DNA of 64,000 nt from Corynebacterium lemuris (GTDB taxonomy: Bacteria; Actinomycetota; Actinomycetes; Mycobacteriales; Mycobacteriaceae): NCBI RefSeq assembly GCF_024919295.1, contig NZ_JANWTC010000009.1:62001-126000 (forward strand). Direction: 5' to 3'. The notes below the pieces were generated by a model. That model made no database searches, was not told the DNA's origin, and saw nothing but the letters and a program-made list of their open reading frames with translations. Below, one piece after another: positions 1 through 7,634 of this stretch (position 1 is its first letter; each line of letters starts with the position of its first letter). Both the position numbers and the translations under genes were made by a program.

Positions 1-89
1 GCGAGATCACGCGCCATGGCCATACCGATGCCCTGGCTGGCACCCGTGACGAGCGCATGAGCCTGCGGGCTGGGGGAGGGAAGAGTCAT
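1..89 (-). CDS. Short-chain dehydrogenase/reductase, N-terminal fragment (runs off window)
   Basis: Only the first 29 codons are inside the window. The reading frame starts with ATG at 87-89 on the minus strand and shows the SDR cofactor-binding glycine motif TGASQGIG at residues 15-22 (Rossmann fold, NAD(P) binding). It lies 44 bp downstream of, and on the same strand as, the IclR regulator gene, so it may belong to the same catabolic unit. The substrate cannot be told from this fragment. Confidence 0.75.
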   Translation of the reverse strand, partial: MTLPSPSPQAHALVTGASQGIGMAMARDL

Positions 90-133
90 GTCCTACACGC
101 TAATCGACGCCGCGGTGGTTGGGGTGTGGCCCC

Positions 134-772
134 TCAGATCAGCAGCTTCGAGATCTTCGCTGCGGTCTCCGCGACCTGGGCGCCGTAGTCCTGGCCGATG
201 CTGCGCACGACGCGGCTGAGTGGGGCGGCGACGCAGACGGCGCCGACGACCTTGCCGTCGACGATGACGGGGGCGCTGACGGAGCCGACACCGGCGACGC
301 GGTTGCCCTCGGATTCAACCCACCCGTTCTTGCGCAGCTGTTCCGCGGCTTCCGGGGTTTCGGCGAGGATCTGGCCAGCAGAACCGGCGGGCAGCGGCAG
401 GCGGGAGCCCTGGGGTAGGGTGACGCGGAGCTCGCGGGGGGCGTCGATACTCACGCGGCAAACACGTTCGTCGCGGTAGCGCACCCACAGCTGGACGGAT
501 TCCTGCACCTTCGAGGCCAGTTCCCATAGTGGCTGGTAGGCGACCGCGTCACGGTAGGTCTGCAGAATGCGGGTGCCCTGGCCGAAGGTGCCGTCGGGGT
601 AGCGGGTGAGGAATTCCAGGTCCGCCATGGACAGGGCGAGGCGGTGGGTGGTGGACAGGGAGAGCCCGGTGACCCGGGCGATCTCGGAGGCCAGGAGAGG
701 GCCGTTCTCCACGGCGTCGAGGATCGCGGCCGTCCGCTCGAGCATCCGGTTTCCGGTCCGTTCGCCGTCCAT
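134..772 (-). CDS. IclR-family transcriptional regulator
   Basis: Protein of 212 residues. The N-terminal winged helix-turn-helix covers about residues 10-60 (SEIARVTGLSLSTTHRLA), followed by the effector-binding domain with the typical GVGSVSAPV segment near its end. I chose the ATG at 772 because GGAAGGA lies just before it; an upstream ATG at 838 has no such site. The gene sits between an SDR fragment and the ThDP enzyme, both on the same strand, with the CoA-transferase/lyase/transporter operon divergent beyond them. IclR proteins commonly control small catabolic gene sets, so it is the natural regulator of this module (inference). The ligand is unknown. Confidence 0.9.
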   Translation of the reverse strand: MDGERTGNRMLERTAAILDAVENGPLLASEIARVTGLSLSTTHRLALSMADLEFLTRYPDGTFGQGTRILQTYRDAVAYQPLWELASKVQESVQLWVRYRDERVCRVSIDAPRELRVTLPQGSRLPLPAGSAGQILAETPEAAEQLRKNGWVESEGNRVAGVGSVSAPVIVDGKVVGAVCVAAPLSRVVRSIGQDYGAQVAETAAKISKLLI

Positions 773-843
773 GGCTGTTCCTTCCCTGCGGGGTCCGGGG
801 CAGTTTCGCTCCAGGGTGTTCACCCCAATGTTTAGCACGGGGG

Positions 844-2475
844 TCAGACGGTGGTCTTCTGCAGTGCCTTGTTCATGTAGGGGGCGACGATGCTGCGGGA
901 GACCCGGCAGTCAAGGACATAGGTGCCGGTGGCTCCGGAGGCGATCCATCCATCGAAGTCGGCGAGGTCGTCGAGGGTGCGTACGACGGTGCCCTGCGCG
1001 CCGAGGGAGGTGAGTATCCCGGCGAAGTTGATCTCGGGGATGAGCATGGGCTTCTCGGCCAGGCCCTTGGAATTTGCGCCGTACTGGTGGATCTCGGCGC
1101 CGTAGGCGGCGTCGTTGAAGACGATGATCACGCCGCGGTGGGCAGTGCGGATGAAACTCTCGGCATCCGCGATGCCCATCAGTCCGCCGCCGTCGCCGGT
1201 GACCAGGACGGTGGTGCGCTCACCGGCGGCTGTGGCCACACCCGGTGCGGAGGGAAAGCCCAGTCCGATGGACTGGAAGGCAGTGCCCACCATTACGAGG
1301 TGGTCGGGGCCCTGGACGTCGAAGTACATATTGGCCCAGCCAATGAAGTGGCCGCCGTCGGAGACGATGAGGCGGTCGGCGGGGATGGCCCGGTTGAGAC
1401 GTACCATGAGGCTGCGCGGGTCGAGGCGTCCGTCGGGGGCGAGTTCCTCACCGAGTGCGCGGGCGGTGGGTTCTGCTTCACGGCGCTCCCGCTCGCCGGC
1501 AAGGTACTCGCGGGAACGCAGGCCGTCGAGAAGCACGGGGATGATGTCGGTGGCGTCCCCGGAGAGGAAGAGGTCTACCAGCGAGTTGGTGGCGGACGCG
1601 GCGATGTCGATCTGGATGATGGTGGCCTGCTCACCGTAGGCATTGCCGGAGGAGGTGGTGAACTGGTTGAGTCCGGCGCCGACGACGAGGACGACGTCGG
1701 CACGCTGCATCTCCCTGGCCGAACCCTCGGCGGCGAATCCACCGCTGATGCCCAGATCGCGGTAGCGGCGCTCGCCGGCGGGGAAGGTGCCGCGGGCGGG
1801 AGCGGTGGTGGCGACGTCGGCACGCAGCAGCTCAGCCAGGGTGATCAAATCAGCTGTGGCGGCCCGTGCGCCGCGGCCTGCGACGATGAGGGGGTGGGTG
1901 GCGGCGGCGAGCTTATCGACGACCTCATCCACCACCGGCACCACCCGGGCCGCGGGCTGTGCGGGGGCGGGGGCCTGTGCGCCGGCCTCGGTGACGGGCT
2001 GGTCGGCGAGGTCATAAGGGATGGACAGGACGACGGGACGCAGGGTCTCCAGTGCGAGTTCGACGGCCTGCTGGGTAGCGGCCGCGGCGTTGTCGGGGCC
2101 GACGCTGAGCACGTGTGCACCTGCGGCGGTGGACATCGCGTCCTGATCGATGTCGAAGTCCCGCGGCGCGGCGGCCGGGGCGGAACCCACGACGTAGACC
2201 AGCGGGGTATGGGAGAGCGCGGCGTCGGTCAGCGCGGTGATGACGTTGGTGAAACCGGGCCCGTAGGTCGTGGTCGCGACTGCCAGTTTCCGGGTCACTC
2301 GGTGGTAGGAGTCCGCGGAGGCCACGGCGGCGACCTCGTGGCGGACGGGGATCATGGGGACGTCGAGACGCTCGAGTGCGTCGACAAACCAGGCGTTGCC
2401 GTTGCCCATGAGCCCGAAGAAGGTGTCGGTGTTGGCGGTCAGGGTGCGGGCGACGGCCTCGGAGACGGTGTACAT
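844..2475 (-). CDS. Thiamine-diphosphate-dependent enzyme, acetolactate synthase/2-oxoacid decarboxylase type
   Basis: Protein of 543 residues with the three-domain layout of the ThDP enzyme family. The catalytic glutamate that activates ThDP is in PVRHEVAAV (about residue 48). The ThDP/Mg motif starts at VTGDGGG and ends at FNDAAYG near residue 450. The length fits acetolactate synthase catalytic subunits and benzoylformate or oxalyl-CoA decarboxylases. No small regulatory subunit gene lies nearby, so biosynthetic acetolactate synthase is unlikely. GGAGG precedes the ATG at 2475. It is divergent from a CoA-transferase and an HMG-CoA-lyase-like gene; it may process a 2-oxoacid such as pyruvate released by the lyase, or act as a 2-hydroxyacyl-CoA lyase. 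The exact reaction is not readable from sequence. Confidence 0.85.
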   Translation of the reverse strand: MYTVSEAVARTLTANTDTFFGLMGNGNAWFVDALERLDVPMIPVRHEVAAVASADSYHRVTRKLAVATTTYGPGFTNVITALTDAALSHTPLVYVVGSAPAAAPRDFDIDQDAMSTAAGAHVLSVGPDNAAAATQQAVELALETLRPVVLSIPYDLADQPVTEAGAQAPAPAQPAARVVPVVDEVVDKLAAATHPLIVAGRGARAATADLITLAELLRADVATTAPARGTFPAGERRYRDLGISGGFAAEGSAREMQRADVVLVVGAGLNQFTTSSGNAYGEQATIIQIDIAASATNSLVDLFLSGDATDIIPVLLDGLRSREYLAGERERREAEPTARALGEELAPDGRLDPRSLMVRLNRAIPADRLIVSDGGHFIGWANMYFDVQGPDHLVMVGTAFQSIGLGFPSAPGVATAAGERTTVLVTGDGGGLMGIADAESFIRTAHRGVIIVFNDAAYGAEIHQYGANSKGLAEKPMLIPEINFAGILTSLGAQGTVVRTLDDLADFDGWIASGATGTYVLDCRVSRSIVAPYMNKALQKTTV

Positions 2476-2801
2476 CAGATCCTCCAGTGATGAATGAGTG
2501 GCTTGTCCATATGTGTCTGACCCGGACGCTGCGCTCCGGAGGGGATAGTGCCCATTTTTCGGGCACCGAGGCCGAAGGTGACCTCTGACACGTTCAAGCT
2601 AACACTGTGACCCCACTTTGCCAACAGGTGGGAGATTAACTCTCACTGATTGGGATAATTTTCCGGCCATCTGTACCCATGCTGCGCTGGGGGTTTCCAA
2701 AAAATGTGAGACAAGCCTCAAAATTGCCCTTGCGCAGAATGGATCACATGCCTAGGCTCTCACTCAGCAACACGGCAACTACCACTGAATGGGAACTCAC
2801 C
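2476..2801. promoter_or_regulatory. Divergent control region with GTGnGAG / CTCnCAC half-sites
   Basis: No gene is visible in these 326 bp. An imperfect palindrome at 2628-2646 has the form GTGGGAG-N5-CTCTCAC. The same half-sites recur at 2706-2712 (GTGAGAC) and 2757-2763 (CTCTCAC). A second small inverted repeat, TGCCC-N7-GGGCA, is at 2549-2565. The region must hold both promoters, and the half-sites are candidate binding sites for the IclR regulator encoded at 134-772. Assignment to that regulator is inference. Confidence 0.4.
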
Positions 2802-4049
2802 ATGACGCAGGATCAGCAGGACACCAGCAACATGCCGCTCGACGGCATCCGGGTTCTGGAACTCGGCAACTACATCGCCGCCCCCTTTGCCTCCCGCATC
2901 TTCGGCGACTTCGGCGCGGACGTCATCAAGATCGAGAAGCCCGGCGGGGATGAACTCCGCGACTGGCGACGCCCCGTCGGCGACATCTCCATGCTCTTCC
3001 GCACCGTGGGACGCAACAAACGCTCCGTCGTCCTCGACCTGCGCACTGAAGCCGGCATCGACGCTGTCAAGCGCCTCATCGCCGCCTCCGACGTGATCAT
3101 CGAGAACTTCCGCCCCGGCACCATCGAGAAGTGGGGCATCGGCCCCGACGTCATCGCCGAGCTCAACCCCGACGCCGTCCTCGTCCGCATCTCCGGCTAC
3201 GGCCAGACCGGCCCCTACCGCGACCGCGCCGGCTTCGGCAGCGCAGCCGAGTCCTTCGGTGGCCTGCGCTACATCACCGGCGAGGCGGACCGCCCGGCCG
3301 CCCGCGCCGCCGCCAGCATGGCCGACACCGTCGCCGGTCTCTACGGCGCACTCGGTGCTCTCATGCTCATGCTGCAGCGCGCCCGCGGCCGCCAGGGCGA
3401 CGCCCGCGTGGTCGACGTCGGGCTCTACGAGGGCGTGTTCAGCCTCCTGGAATCCCTGGTACCGGAATATGACGCCTACGGCATGGTCCGCACGCGCTCC
3501 GGCGGGAAACTCCCCGGTGTCGTTCCCATGGGTGCCTACCCCTGCGCCGACGGCCTCGAGATCGTCATCGGAGGTAATGCCTCCAGCGTCTTCAAACGCC
3601 TCATGAACGTCATCGGCCGCCCCGACCTCGCCGAGGACGAGTCCCTGGTCACCGCCGAAGGGCGCCAGGCCCGGGAAGAGGAGCTCAACGACCTCATCAC
3701 CCAGTGGACTCTGTCTGTCCCGCTCAAGGAGGCGCAGGCACTTCTGGACGCCGCCGGTGTCCCCGCCGGACCGGTCTACGACGCCCCCGGCATCGCGGAG
3801 GACGAGCACTACCACGCCCGTGGCATGGTCGAAGAGCACCTCGTCCAGGTCGAGGCCGACGCCGAGCCGCGCCCGGTCCGCTTCCCCGGCGTCGTCCCGA
3901 AGATTCCCGGCGCCGAGGGTTCCACCCGCTGGCTCGGCCCCGAGCTCGGCGAGCACACCCTCGAGGTCCTGCGCGACGTCGCAGGTATGGACGAGGACGC
4001 TGCCCGTGCCCTGGCAGACTCCACCACCGACGCACTGATGGAGGGCTGA
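2802..4049 (+). CDS. CaiB/BaiF family (family III) CoA-transferase
   Basis: Protein of 415 residues. The family III signature is seen at the N-terminus (GIRVLELGNYIAAPFASR, then DFGADVIKIEKPGGDELR) and in the middle (RVVDVGLYEGVF). Family III transferases move CoA between carboxylates, often from succinyl-CoA. The ATG at 2802 was preferred over an ATG at 2679 because homology starts soon after it. The stop is 5 bp before the lyase start, so the two are co-transcribed. Next to an HMG-CoA-lyase-like enzyme and a 2-hydroxycarboxylate transporter, the likely role is to activate an imported hydroxy acid such as citramalate or 3-hydroxy-3-methylglutarate (inference). Confidence 0.9.
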   Translation: MTQDQQDTSNMPLDGIRVLELGNYIAAPFASRIFGDFGADVIKIEKPGGDELRDWRRPVGDISMLFRTVGRNKRSVVLDLRTEAGIDAVKRLIAASDVIIENFRPGTIEKWGIGPDVIAELNPDAVLVRISGYGQTGPYRDRAGFGSAAESFGGLRYITGEADRPAARAAASMADTVAGLYGALGALMLMLQRARGRQGDARVVDVGLYEGVFSLLESLVPEYDAYGMVRTRSGGKLPGVVPMGAYPCADGLEIVIGGNASSVFKRLMNVIGRPDLAEDESLVTAEGRQAREEELNDLITQWTLSVPLKEAQALLDAAGVPAGPVYDAPGIAEDEHYHARGMVEEHLVQVEADAEPRPVRFPGVVPKIPGAEGSTRWLGPELGEHTLEVLRDVAGMDEDAARALADSTTDALMEG

Positions 4050-4054
4050 CCGGC

Positions 4055-4915
4055 ATGTACGTGGAAATCACGGACGTATTCCTCCGCGACGGCCTCCAGG
4101 ACGAGTCCGTCATCGTGCCCACCGACCGCAAGCTCCAGATCGCCCGCCGACTGCAGGAGGTTGGCGTCCCCCGTATCGAGGTCGCCTCCTTCGTCAATCC
4201 GAAGCGCGTACCCCAGATGGCCGATGCCGATGATCTTTTCGCAGCCCGCCCTGAGGGTGCCGTGACCTGGATCGCCCTGGCACTCAACGCCCGCGGCATC
4301 ACCCGTGCCCAGGCCGCCGGCGCCAGCGAGATTTCCGTTGTGGCCTCTGCCTCCGACGCCCACAGCTCCGCCAACGCCGGCGGCACCACCCGCGAGATGC
4401 TCGCCAACCAGGCCCCCGCCATCCAGGCGGCCCAGGCGGCCGGCACCGCTGTCATCGGCGGCATCTCCACCGCTTTCACCTGCCCCTTCGAGGGCGAGAT
4501 TCCCGCCGCCAAGCTCGTCGAGGTGGTCCGTCCCTTCACTGAACTCGGCATCACCACCATCGGCCTGGCCGACACCCTGGGCAACGCCGAACCCGCCCAG
4601 GTCACCGACTCCGTCAAGGCCGTCCAGGCGGCCTTCCCCGGGGTGGCCCTCTCCCTCCACCTGCACAATGCCCATGGCCGGGCTCTCGAGACCGTCGCCG
4701 CGGCCCTGGAACTCGGTATCACCCGTTTCGACTCCGCCCTCGGCGGATTCGGCGGCTGTCCCTTCGCCCCGGGAGCAGCTGGAAATCTCAACACCCTCGA
4801 ACTCGTTGAACATCTGCATGCACTCGGCGTCGACACCGGCATTGATGTCGCGGCCCTGGCCCAACTCTCAGCTGACGCAGCCGATTTCGTGGCTGCCGCC
4901 CCCGCACTCGCCTGA
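4055..4915 (+). CDS. Hydroxymethylglutaryl-CoA lyase-like enzyme (DRE-TIM lyase)
   Basis: Protein of 286 residues, close to the usual HMG-CoA lyase length. It keeps the key elements: LRDGLQDE near the N-terminus, EVASFVNPKRVPQMAD, the FTCPFEGE strand, LADTLGN, the metal-binding HLHN and the catalytic-cysteine loop GGFGGCPFAPGAAGN. HMG-CoA lyase yields acetoacetate plus acetyl-CoA; relatives act on other 3-hydroxy-3-carboxyl acyl-CoAs, for example citramalyl-CoA giving pyruvate plus acetyl-CoA. The start at 4055 is the first ATG after the CoA-transferase stop. Genomic context favours cleavage of the CoA ester made by the upstream transferase rather than leucine breakdown, since no acyl-CoA carboxylase is present here. 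Confidence 0.88.
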   Translation: MYVEITDVFLRDGLQDESVIVPTDRKLQIARRLQEVGVPRIEVASFVNPKRVPQMADADDLFAARPEGAVTWIALALNARGITRAQAAGASEISVVASASDAHSSANAGGTTREMLANQAPAIQAAQAAGTAVIGGISTAFTCPFEGEIPAAKLVEVVRPFTELGITTIGLADTLGNAEPAQVTDSVKAVQAAFPGVALSLHLHNAHGRALETVAAALELGITRFDSALGGFGGCPFAPGAAGNLNTLELVEHLHALGVDTGIDVAALAQLSADAADFVAAAPALA

Positions 4916-4929
4916 CAGGAAATCCTCCC

Positions 4930-6381
4930 ATGTCCGAGAACAACCCCCGCACCCTGACTCAGCCGGCCCCCGTCATGCCTGAGGACGTCGAATTCCCCCG
5001 CATCGGTGACCGCAACAATCCGACCCGGAAGATCCTCGCCGAGACCTTCACCCCACCAGAGGGTTCCGTCGGCAGCACCACCGTCAGCAAGGAACCCCCG
5101 TGGCGCCGCATCGCCGGTTTCCCACCCCTGTGGTTCGGTATCCTCTTCGCGGTTGTCATCGCCGCGATGAACATGGGTGCGGTCCCAGACAACATGCTCG
5201 GCGGTTTCGCCATCACCATCGTCCTCGGTGGCCTGCTCATCTGGGTCGGCAACCTGATCCCCTACGTCCGCGAGGTCGGGTTGCCCACGATGCTGTGCAC
5301 CTTCATGCCGGCCATCCTCATCCACTTCGCGGTATTCCCCCAGAACGGCATCGACGTCGTCACCAACTTCATGACGGCCCAGGGCTTCCTGGACTTCTTC
5401 GTCATCGCCGTCATCGTCGGCAGCGTCATCGGTATGCCCCGTGACCTGCTCATCCAAGCCGGGCCCCGCTTCATCGTGCCCCTCGTCGGCGCACTGACCG
5501 CCACCTTCGGTGGACTGTTCCTCCTCGGCACCATCACCGGCTTCGGCGGCCTTGAGGCTGTGCTGTTCATCGCCGCCCCGATCATGGCCGGTGGCCTGGG
5601 TGTCGGTGCGGTCCCGATGTCCGAGATGTACGCCACCCGCCTCGGCGGCGAATCCGGCGACTTCATGGGCGACCTCATGTCCGCCGTGGTCCTGGCCAAC
5701 ATCGTCTGCATCCTCATCGCCGGCGCCTACAACGCCATGGGCAAGCTGAAGAAGCAGCCCTTCCCCGGTTTCAACGGCTACGGCGACCTGCTGCGCGTGA
5801 AGAAGAAGGGCCGCGACCTGTCGATGCCCAAGAAGAAGGAATCCGGCAACCTCGTCGCCCTGGGCAAGGGCCTGGCCATCACCGCCGTCCTCTACGTCGC
5901 CGGCACCGCCCTCGGGGAGATGTTCTCCGGACTCCACGCCTACGCCTGGGTCATCCTCATCGCACTGGCGCTCAACCTGTCCAACCTCTTTCCGAAGGAT
6001 CTGACCGAGGCTGCCTCCTCCTGGGGCGACTACATCCAGTCCTACCTTGTCCCCGCCCTGCTGGTCGGTGTGTCCATCACCTACATCAACATCGGTGAGG
6101 TCCTGGCCTCCCTGGCCAACCCGACCTTCATCCCCCTGATCGTCATCACCGTCATCATCGCCACCGTCTCCTCCGGCATCGTCGGCTGGCTGGTGAAGAT
6201 GAACTTCATCGAGGCTTCCATCACCCCGGGCCTGGTCATGGCTGACACCGGCGGCAGTGGTGACGTCGCGGTGCTCACTGCCGCCAACCGTCTCCACCTC
6301 ATGGCCTTCGCGGCGCTGACCAACCGCGTCGGTGGCGTCCTCGTCCTCTTCGTCACCTCCGTCCTGGCCGGTTTTCTGTAG
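4930..6381 (+). CDS. 2-hydroxycarboxylate transporter family (2HCT, CitS/CimH type) permease
   Basis: Protein of 483 residues with a hydrophilic N-terminal segment of about 65 residues followed by roughly a dozen membrane segments. The C-terminal half has the 2HCT hallmark GGSGDVAVLTAANR (GGXG re-entrant loop plus the conserved arginine-containing tail), and the N-terminal half has its counterpart around GGLGVGAVPMSEMYA. Characterised 2HCT members carry citrate, malate, citramalate or lactate with sodium or protons. It follows the lyase by 14 bp and ends the operon at a strong terminator. It most likely brings in the substrate of the CoA-transferase. Confidence 0.88.
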   Translation: MSENNPRTLTQPAPVMPEDVEFPRIGDRNNPTRKILAETFTPPEGSVGSTTVSKEPPWRRIAGFPPLWFGILFAVVIAAMNMGAVPDNMLGGFAITIVLGGLLIWVGNLIPYVREVGLPTMLCTFMPAILIHFAVFPQNGIDVVTNFMTAQGFLDFFVIAVIVGSVIGMPRDLLIQAGPRFIVPLVGALTATFGGLFLLGTITGFGGLEAVLFIAAPIMAGGLGVGAVPMSEMYATRLGGESGDFMGDLMSAVVLANIVCILIAGAYNAMGKLKKQPFPGFNGYGDLLRVKKKGRDLSMPKKKESGNLVALGKGLAITAVLYVAGTALGEMFSGLHAYAWVILIALALNLSNLFPKDLTEAASSWGDYIQSYLVPALLVGVSITYINIGEVLASLANPTFIPLIVITVIIATVSSGIVGWLVKMNFIEASITPGLVMADTGGSGDVAVLTAANRLHLMAFAALTNRVGGVLVLFVTSVLAGFL

Positions 6382-6399
6382 AACCGTCCCCTCTGAGCT

Positions 6400-6447
6400 G
6401 AGAAGGGCACCCGCACTGACTCCCGCGGGTGCCCTTCTCGTTTTGTT
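6400..6447 (+). terminator. Rho-independent terminator of the transporter operon
   Basis: A perfect 15-bp stem (6400-6414 pairs with 6425-6439, GAGAAGGGCACCCGC and its complement) with a 10-nt loop is followed by GTTTTGTT. It lies 18 bp after the transporter stop codon. Confidence 0.92.
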
Positions 6448-6483
6448 GGGTGAGGAGCTTCTGTCGGCTAAGCGGGTATTTCC

Positions 6484-6536
6484 GGTGAACTCTGCAGAAG
6501 ATCGCGCCTGAAATCGGCGGAGTTCACCATTTTTCT
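6484..6536 (+). terminator. Second hairpin with T-run downstream of the operon
   Basis: GGTGAACTCTGC at 6484-6495 pairs with GCGGAGTTCACC at 6517-6528 (one mismatch in 12) across a 21-nt loop, followed by ATTTTTCTT. It has terminator form but follows a complete terminator 40 bp earlier, so it may be a back-up terminator or block read-through towards the SDR gene. Confidence 0.4.
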
Positions 6537-6558
6537 TGCCCCTTAAGCCGGAAGACCT

Positions 6559-6590
6559 CGCCCCGCCGCCCGGACGAGGGCGGTGGGGCG
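6559..6590 (-). terminator. GC-rich hairpin just 3' of tRNA-Arg
   Basis: A 13-bp stem (6559-6571 with 6578-6590, one mismatch, 6-nt loop) lies directly downstream of the tRNA-Arg gene on its strand. No clear T-run follows, so termination is inferred from position and stability. Confidence 0.45.
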
Positions 6591-6598
6591 TAGTCCAT

Positions 6599-6675
6599 TG
6601 GTGCCCCCAGCAGGATTCGAACCCGCGACCAGCCGGGTAGAAACCGGATGCTCTAATCCACTGAGCTATGGGGGC
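6599..6675 (-). tRNA. tRNA-Arg (anticodon TCT), CCA encoded
   Basis: On the minus strand the 77-nt gene folds as a cloverleaf: acceptor GCCCCCA with TGGGGGC, D-stem GCTC/GAGC, anticodon loop TTTCTAC with anticodon TCT (reads AGA), T-arm GCGGG-TTCGAAT-CCTGC, discriminator A and an encoded CCA at 6599-6601. The outermost pair of the anticodon stem is T against C, a single mismatch. Confidence 0.95.
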
Positions 6676-6680
6676 ATGCG

Positions 6681-6695
6681 CGCTAAATCCTAGCG
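6681..6695 (-). promoter_or_regulatory. Probable -10 of the tRNA-Arg promoter
   Basis: TAGGAT on the minus strand (6687-6692) lies 11 bp upstream of the tRNA 5' end and matches the corynebacterial TAnnnT form. It is inside a small palindrome, CGCTA-N5-TAGCG (6681-6695). Confidence 0.5.
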
Positions 6696-6765
6696 CACCG
6701 CACGTGGGAAGAAGAAAAGTTCGAGACATCCATGAATCAGTGGCGATATGTAGCATCGGGTTGTG

Positions 6766-6788
6766 TCCGGAGTCACCTGGGCTCCGGA
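6766..6788 (+). other. Hairpin in the SDR leader
   Basis: TCCGGAG at 6766-6772 and CTCCGGA at 6782-6788 form a perfect 7-bp stem with a 9-nt loop, about 80 bp before the SDR start. It could be an operator or leader structure; nothing else identifies it. Confidence 0.3.
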
Positions 6789-6870
6789 TGAATCAAGCTA
6801 CGCGCAATTGTGATCGATCAGTCAACCAGGCTCCGGCGGTTGTCCGGGGCGACGGATAAGGAGCAGCATC

Positions 6871-7632
6871 ATGGCACAGCGAGTTCTCATCACCGCAGGA
6901 GCAGGCGGCATCGGCCTGGAGATCGCCCGGGCCTTCGTCCGCGAGGGGGCTAAGGTGCACATCGCAGACATCAACGCCGAGGCTGTGGAGAAGGTGACCG
7001 GCGAACTGGAGAACGTCACCGGCACGGTGGGCGACATCGCCGACCTGGCCGCGGCGGACCAGATCCTCGAGGATGTGCGCAGCAATCTCGGCGGTCTGGA
7101 CGTGCTGGTCAACAACGCCGGTATCGCCGGCCCCACCAAGCCGATCGACGAATACGGCGAGGACGAGTTCGATGCCGTGCTCAACGTGAACCTGCGGGGT
7201 ACGTTCAACATCACCAAGCGGGCGGTGCCGCTGCTGAAGGAATCCGACGCGCCTTCTATCATCACCATGTCCTCGCTGGCGGGGCGTTTCGGATACCCGA
7301 ACCGCATCGGTTACTCCACCACCAAATTCGCACTGGTCGGTTTCGCCAAGACCCTGGCCCGGGAGCTGGGGGAGTTCGGGATCACATCCAACACCATCCA
7401 CCCGGGTGCTGTTGCCGGCCCGCGCATGGAGAATGTCCTGCAGGGACGGGCGGACATCTCCGGGCGCACCCTGGAGGAGGAGCGGGAGAGCGCCCTGGCC
7501 AACCAGGCGGTCCAGCAGTTCGTCGACGCGGCGGACATCGCCGAGCTGGCGCTGTTCCTCGCCGGACCCCACGCCCGCTCGATCTCCGGGCAGATGCTCA
7601 ACATCGACGGTGATTCGAAGGCGGCGGTGTAG
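6871..7632 (+). CDS. Short-chain dehydrogenase/reductase (SDR)
   Basis: Protein of 253 residues, standard SDR length. It shows the cofactor motif TAGAGGIG near residue 8, NNAG around residue 87, the catalytic Ser in TMSSLAG, the YSTTK catalytic Tyr-Lys pair and IHPGAVAGPRM after it. AAGGAG precedes the ATG. Downstream, with 2 bp between, comes an MFS transporter, so the pair forms an operon. Such SDRs oxidise or reduce hydroxyl/keto groups with NAD(P); the substrate is unknown and is probably linked to the transporter. Confidence 0.92.
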   Translation: MAQRVLITAGAGGIGLEIARAFVREGAKVHIADINAEAVEKVTGELENVTGTVGDIADLAAADQILEDVRSNLGGLDVLVNNAGIAGPTKPIDEYGEDEFDAVLNVNLRGTFNITKRAVPLLKESDAPSIITMSSLAGRFGYPNRIGYSTTKFALVGFAKTLARELGEFGITSNTIHPGAVAGPRMENVLQGRADISGRTLEEERESALANQAVQQFVDAADIAELALFLAGPHARSISGQMLNIDGDSKAAV

Positions 7633-7634
7633 CC

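Noticed and set aside
3724..6756. A 1010-codon open frame on the minus strand opposite the lyase and transporter genes
   Set aside because: Its translation is low-complexity and antisense to three well-supported genes with clear family motifs; long shadow frames are expected at this GC content.
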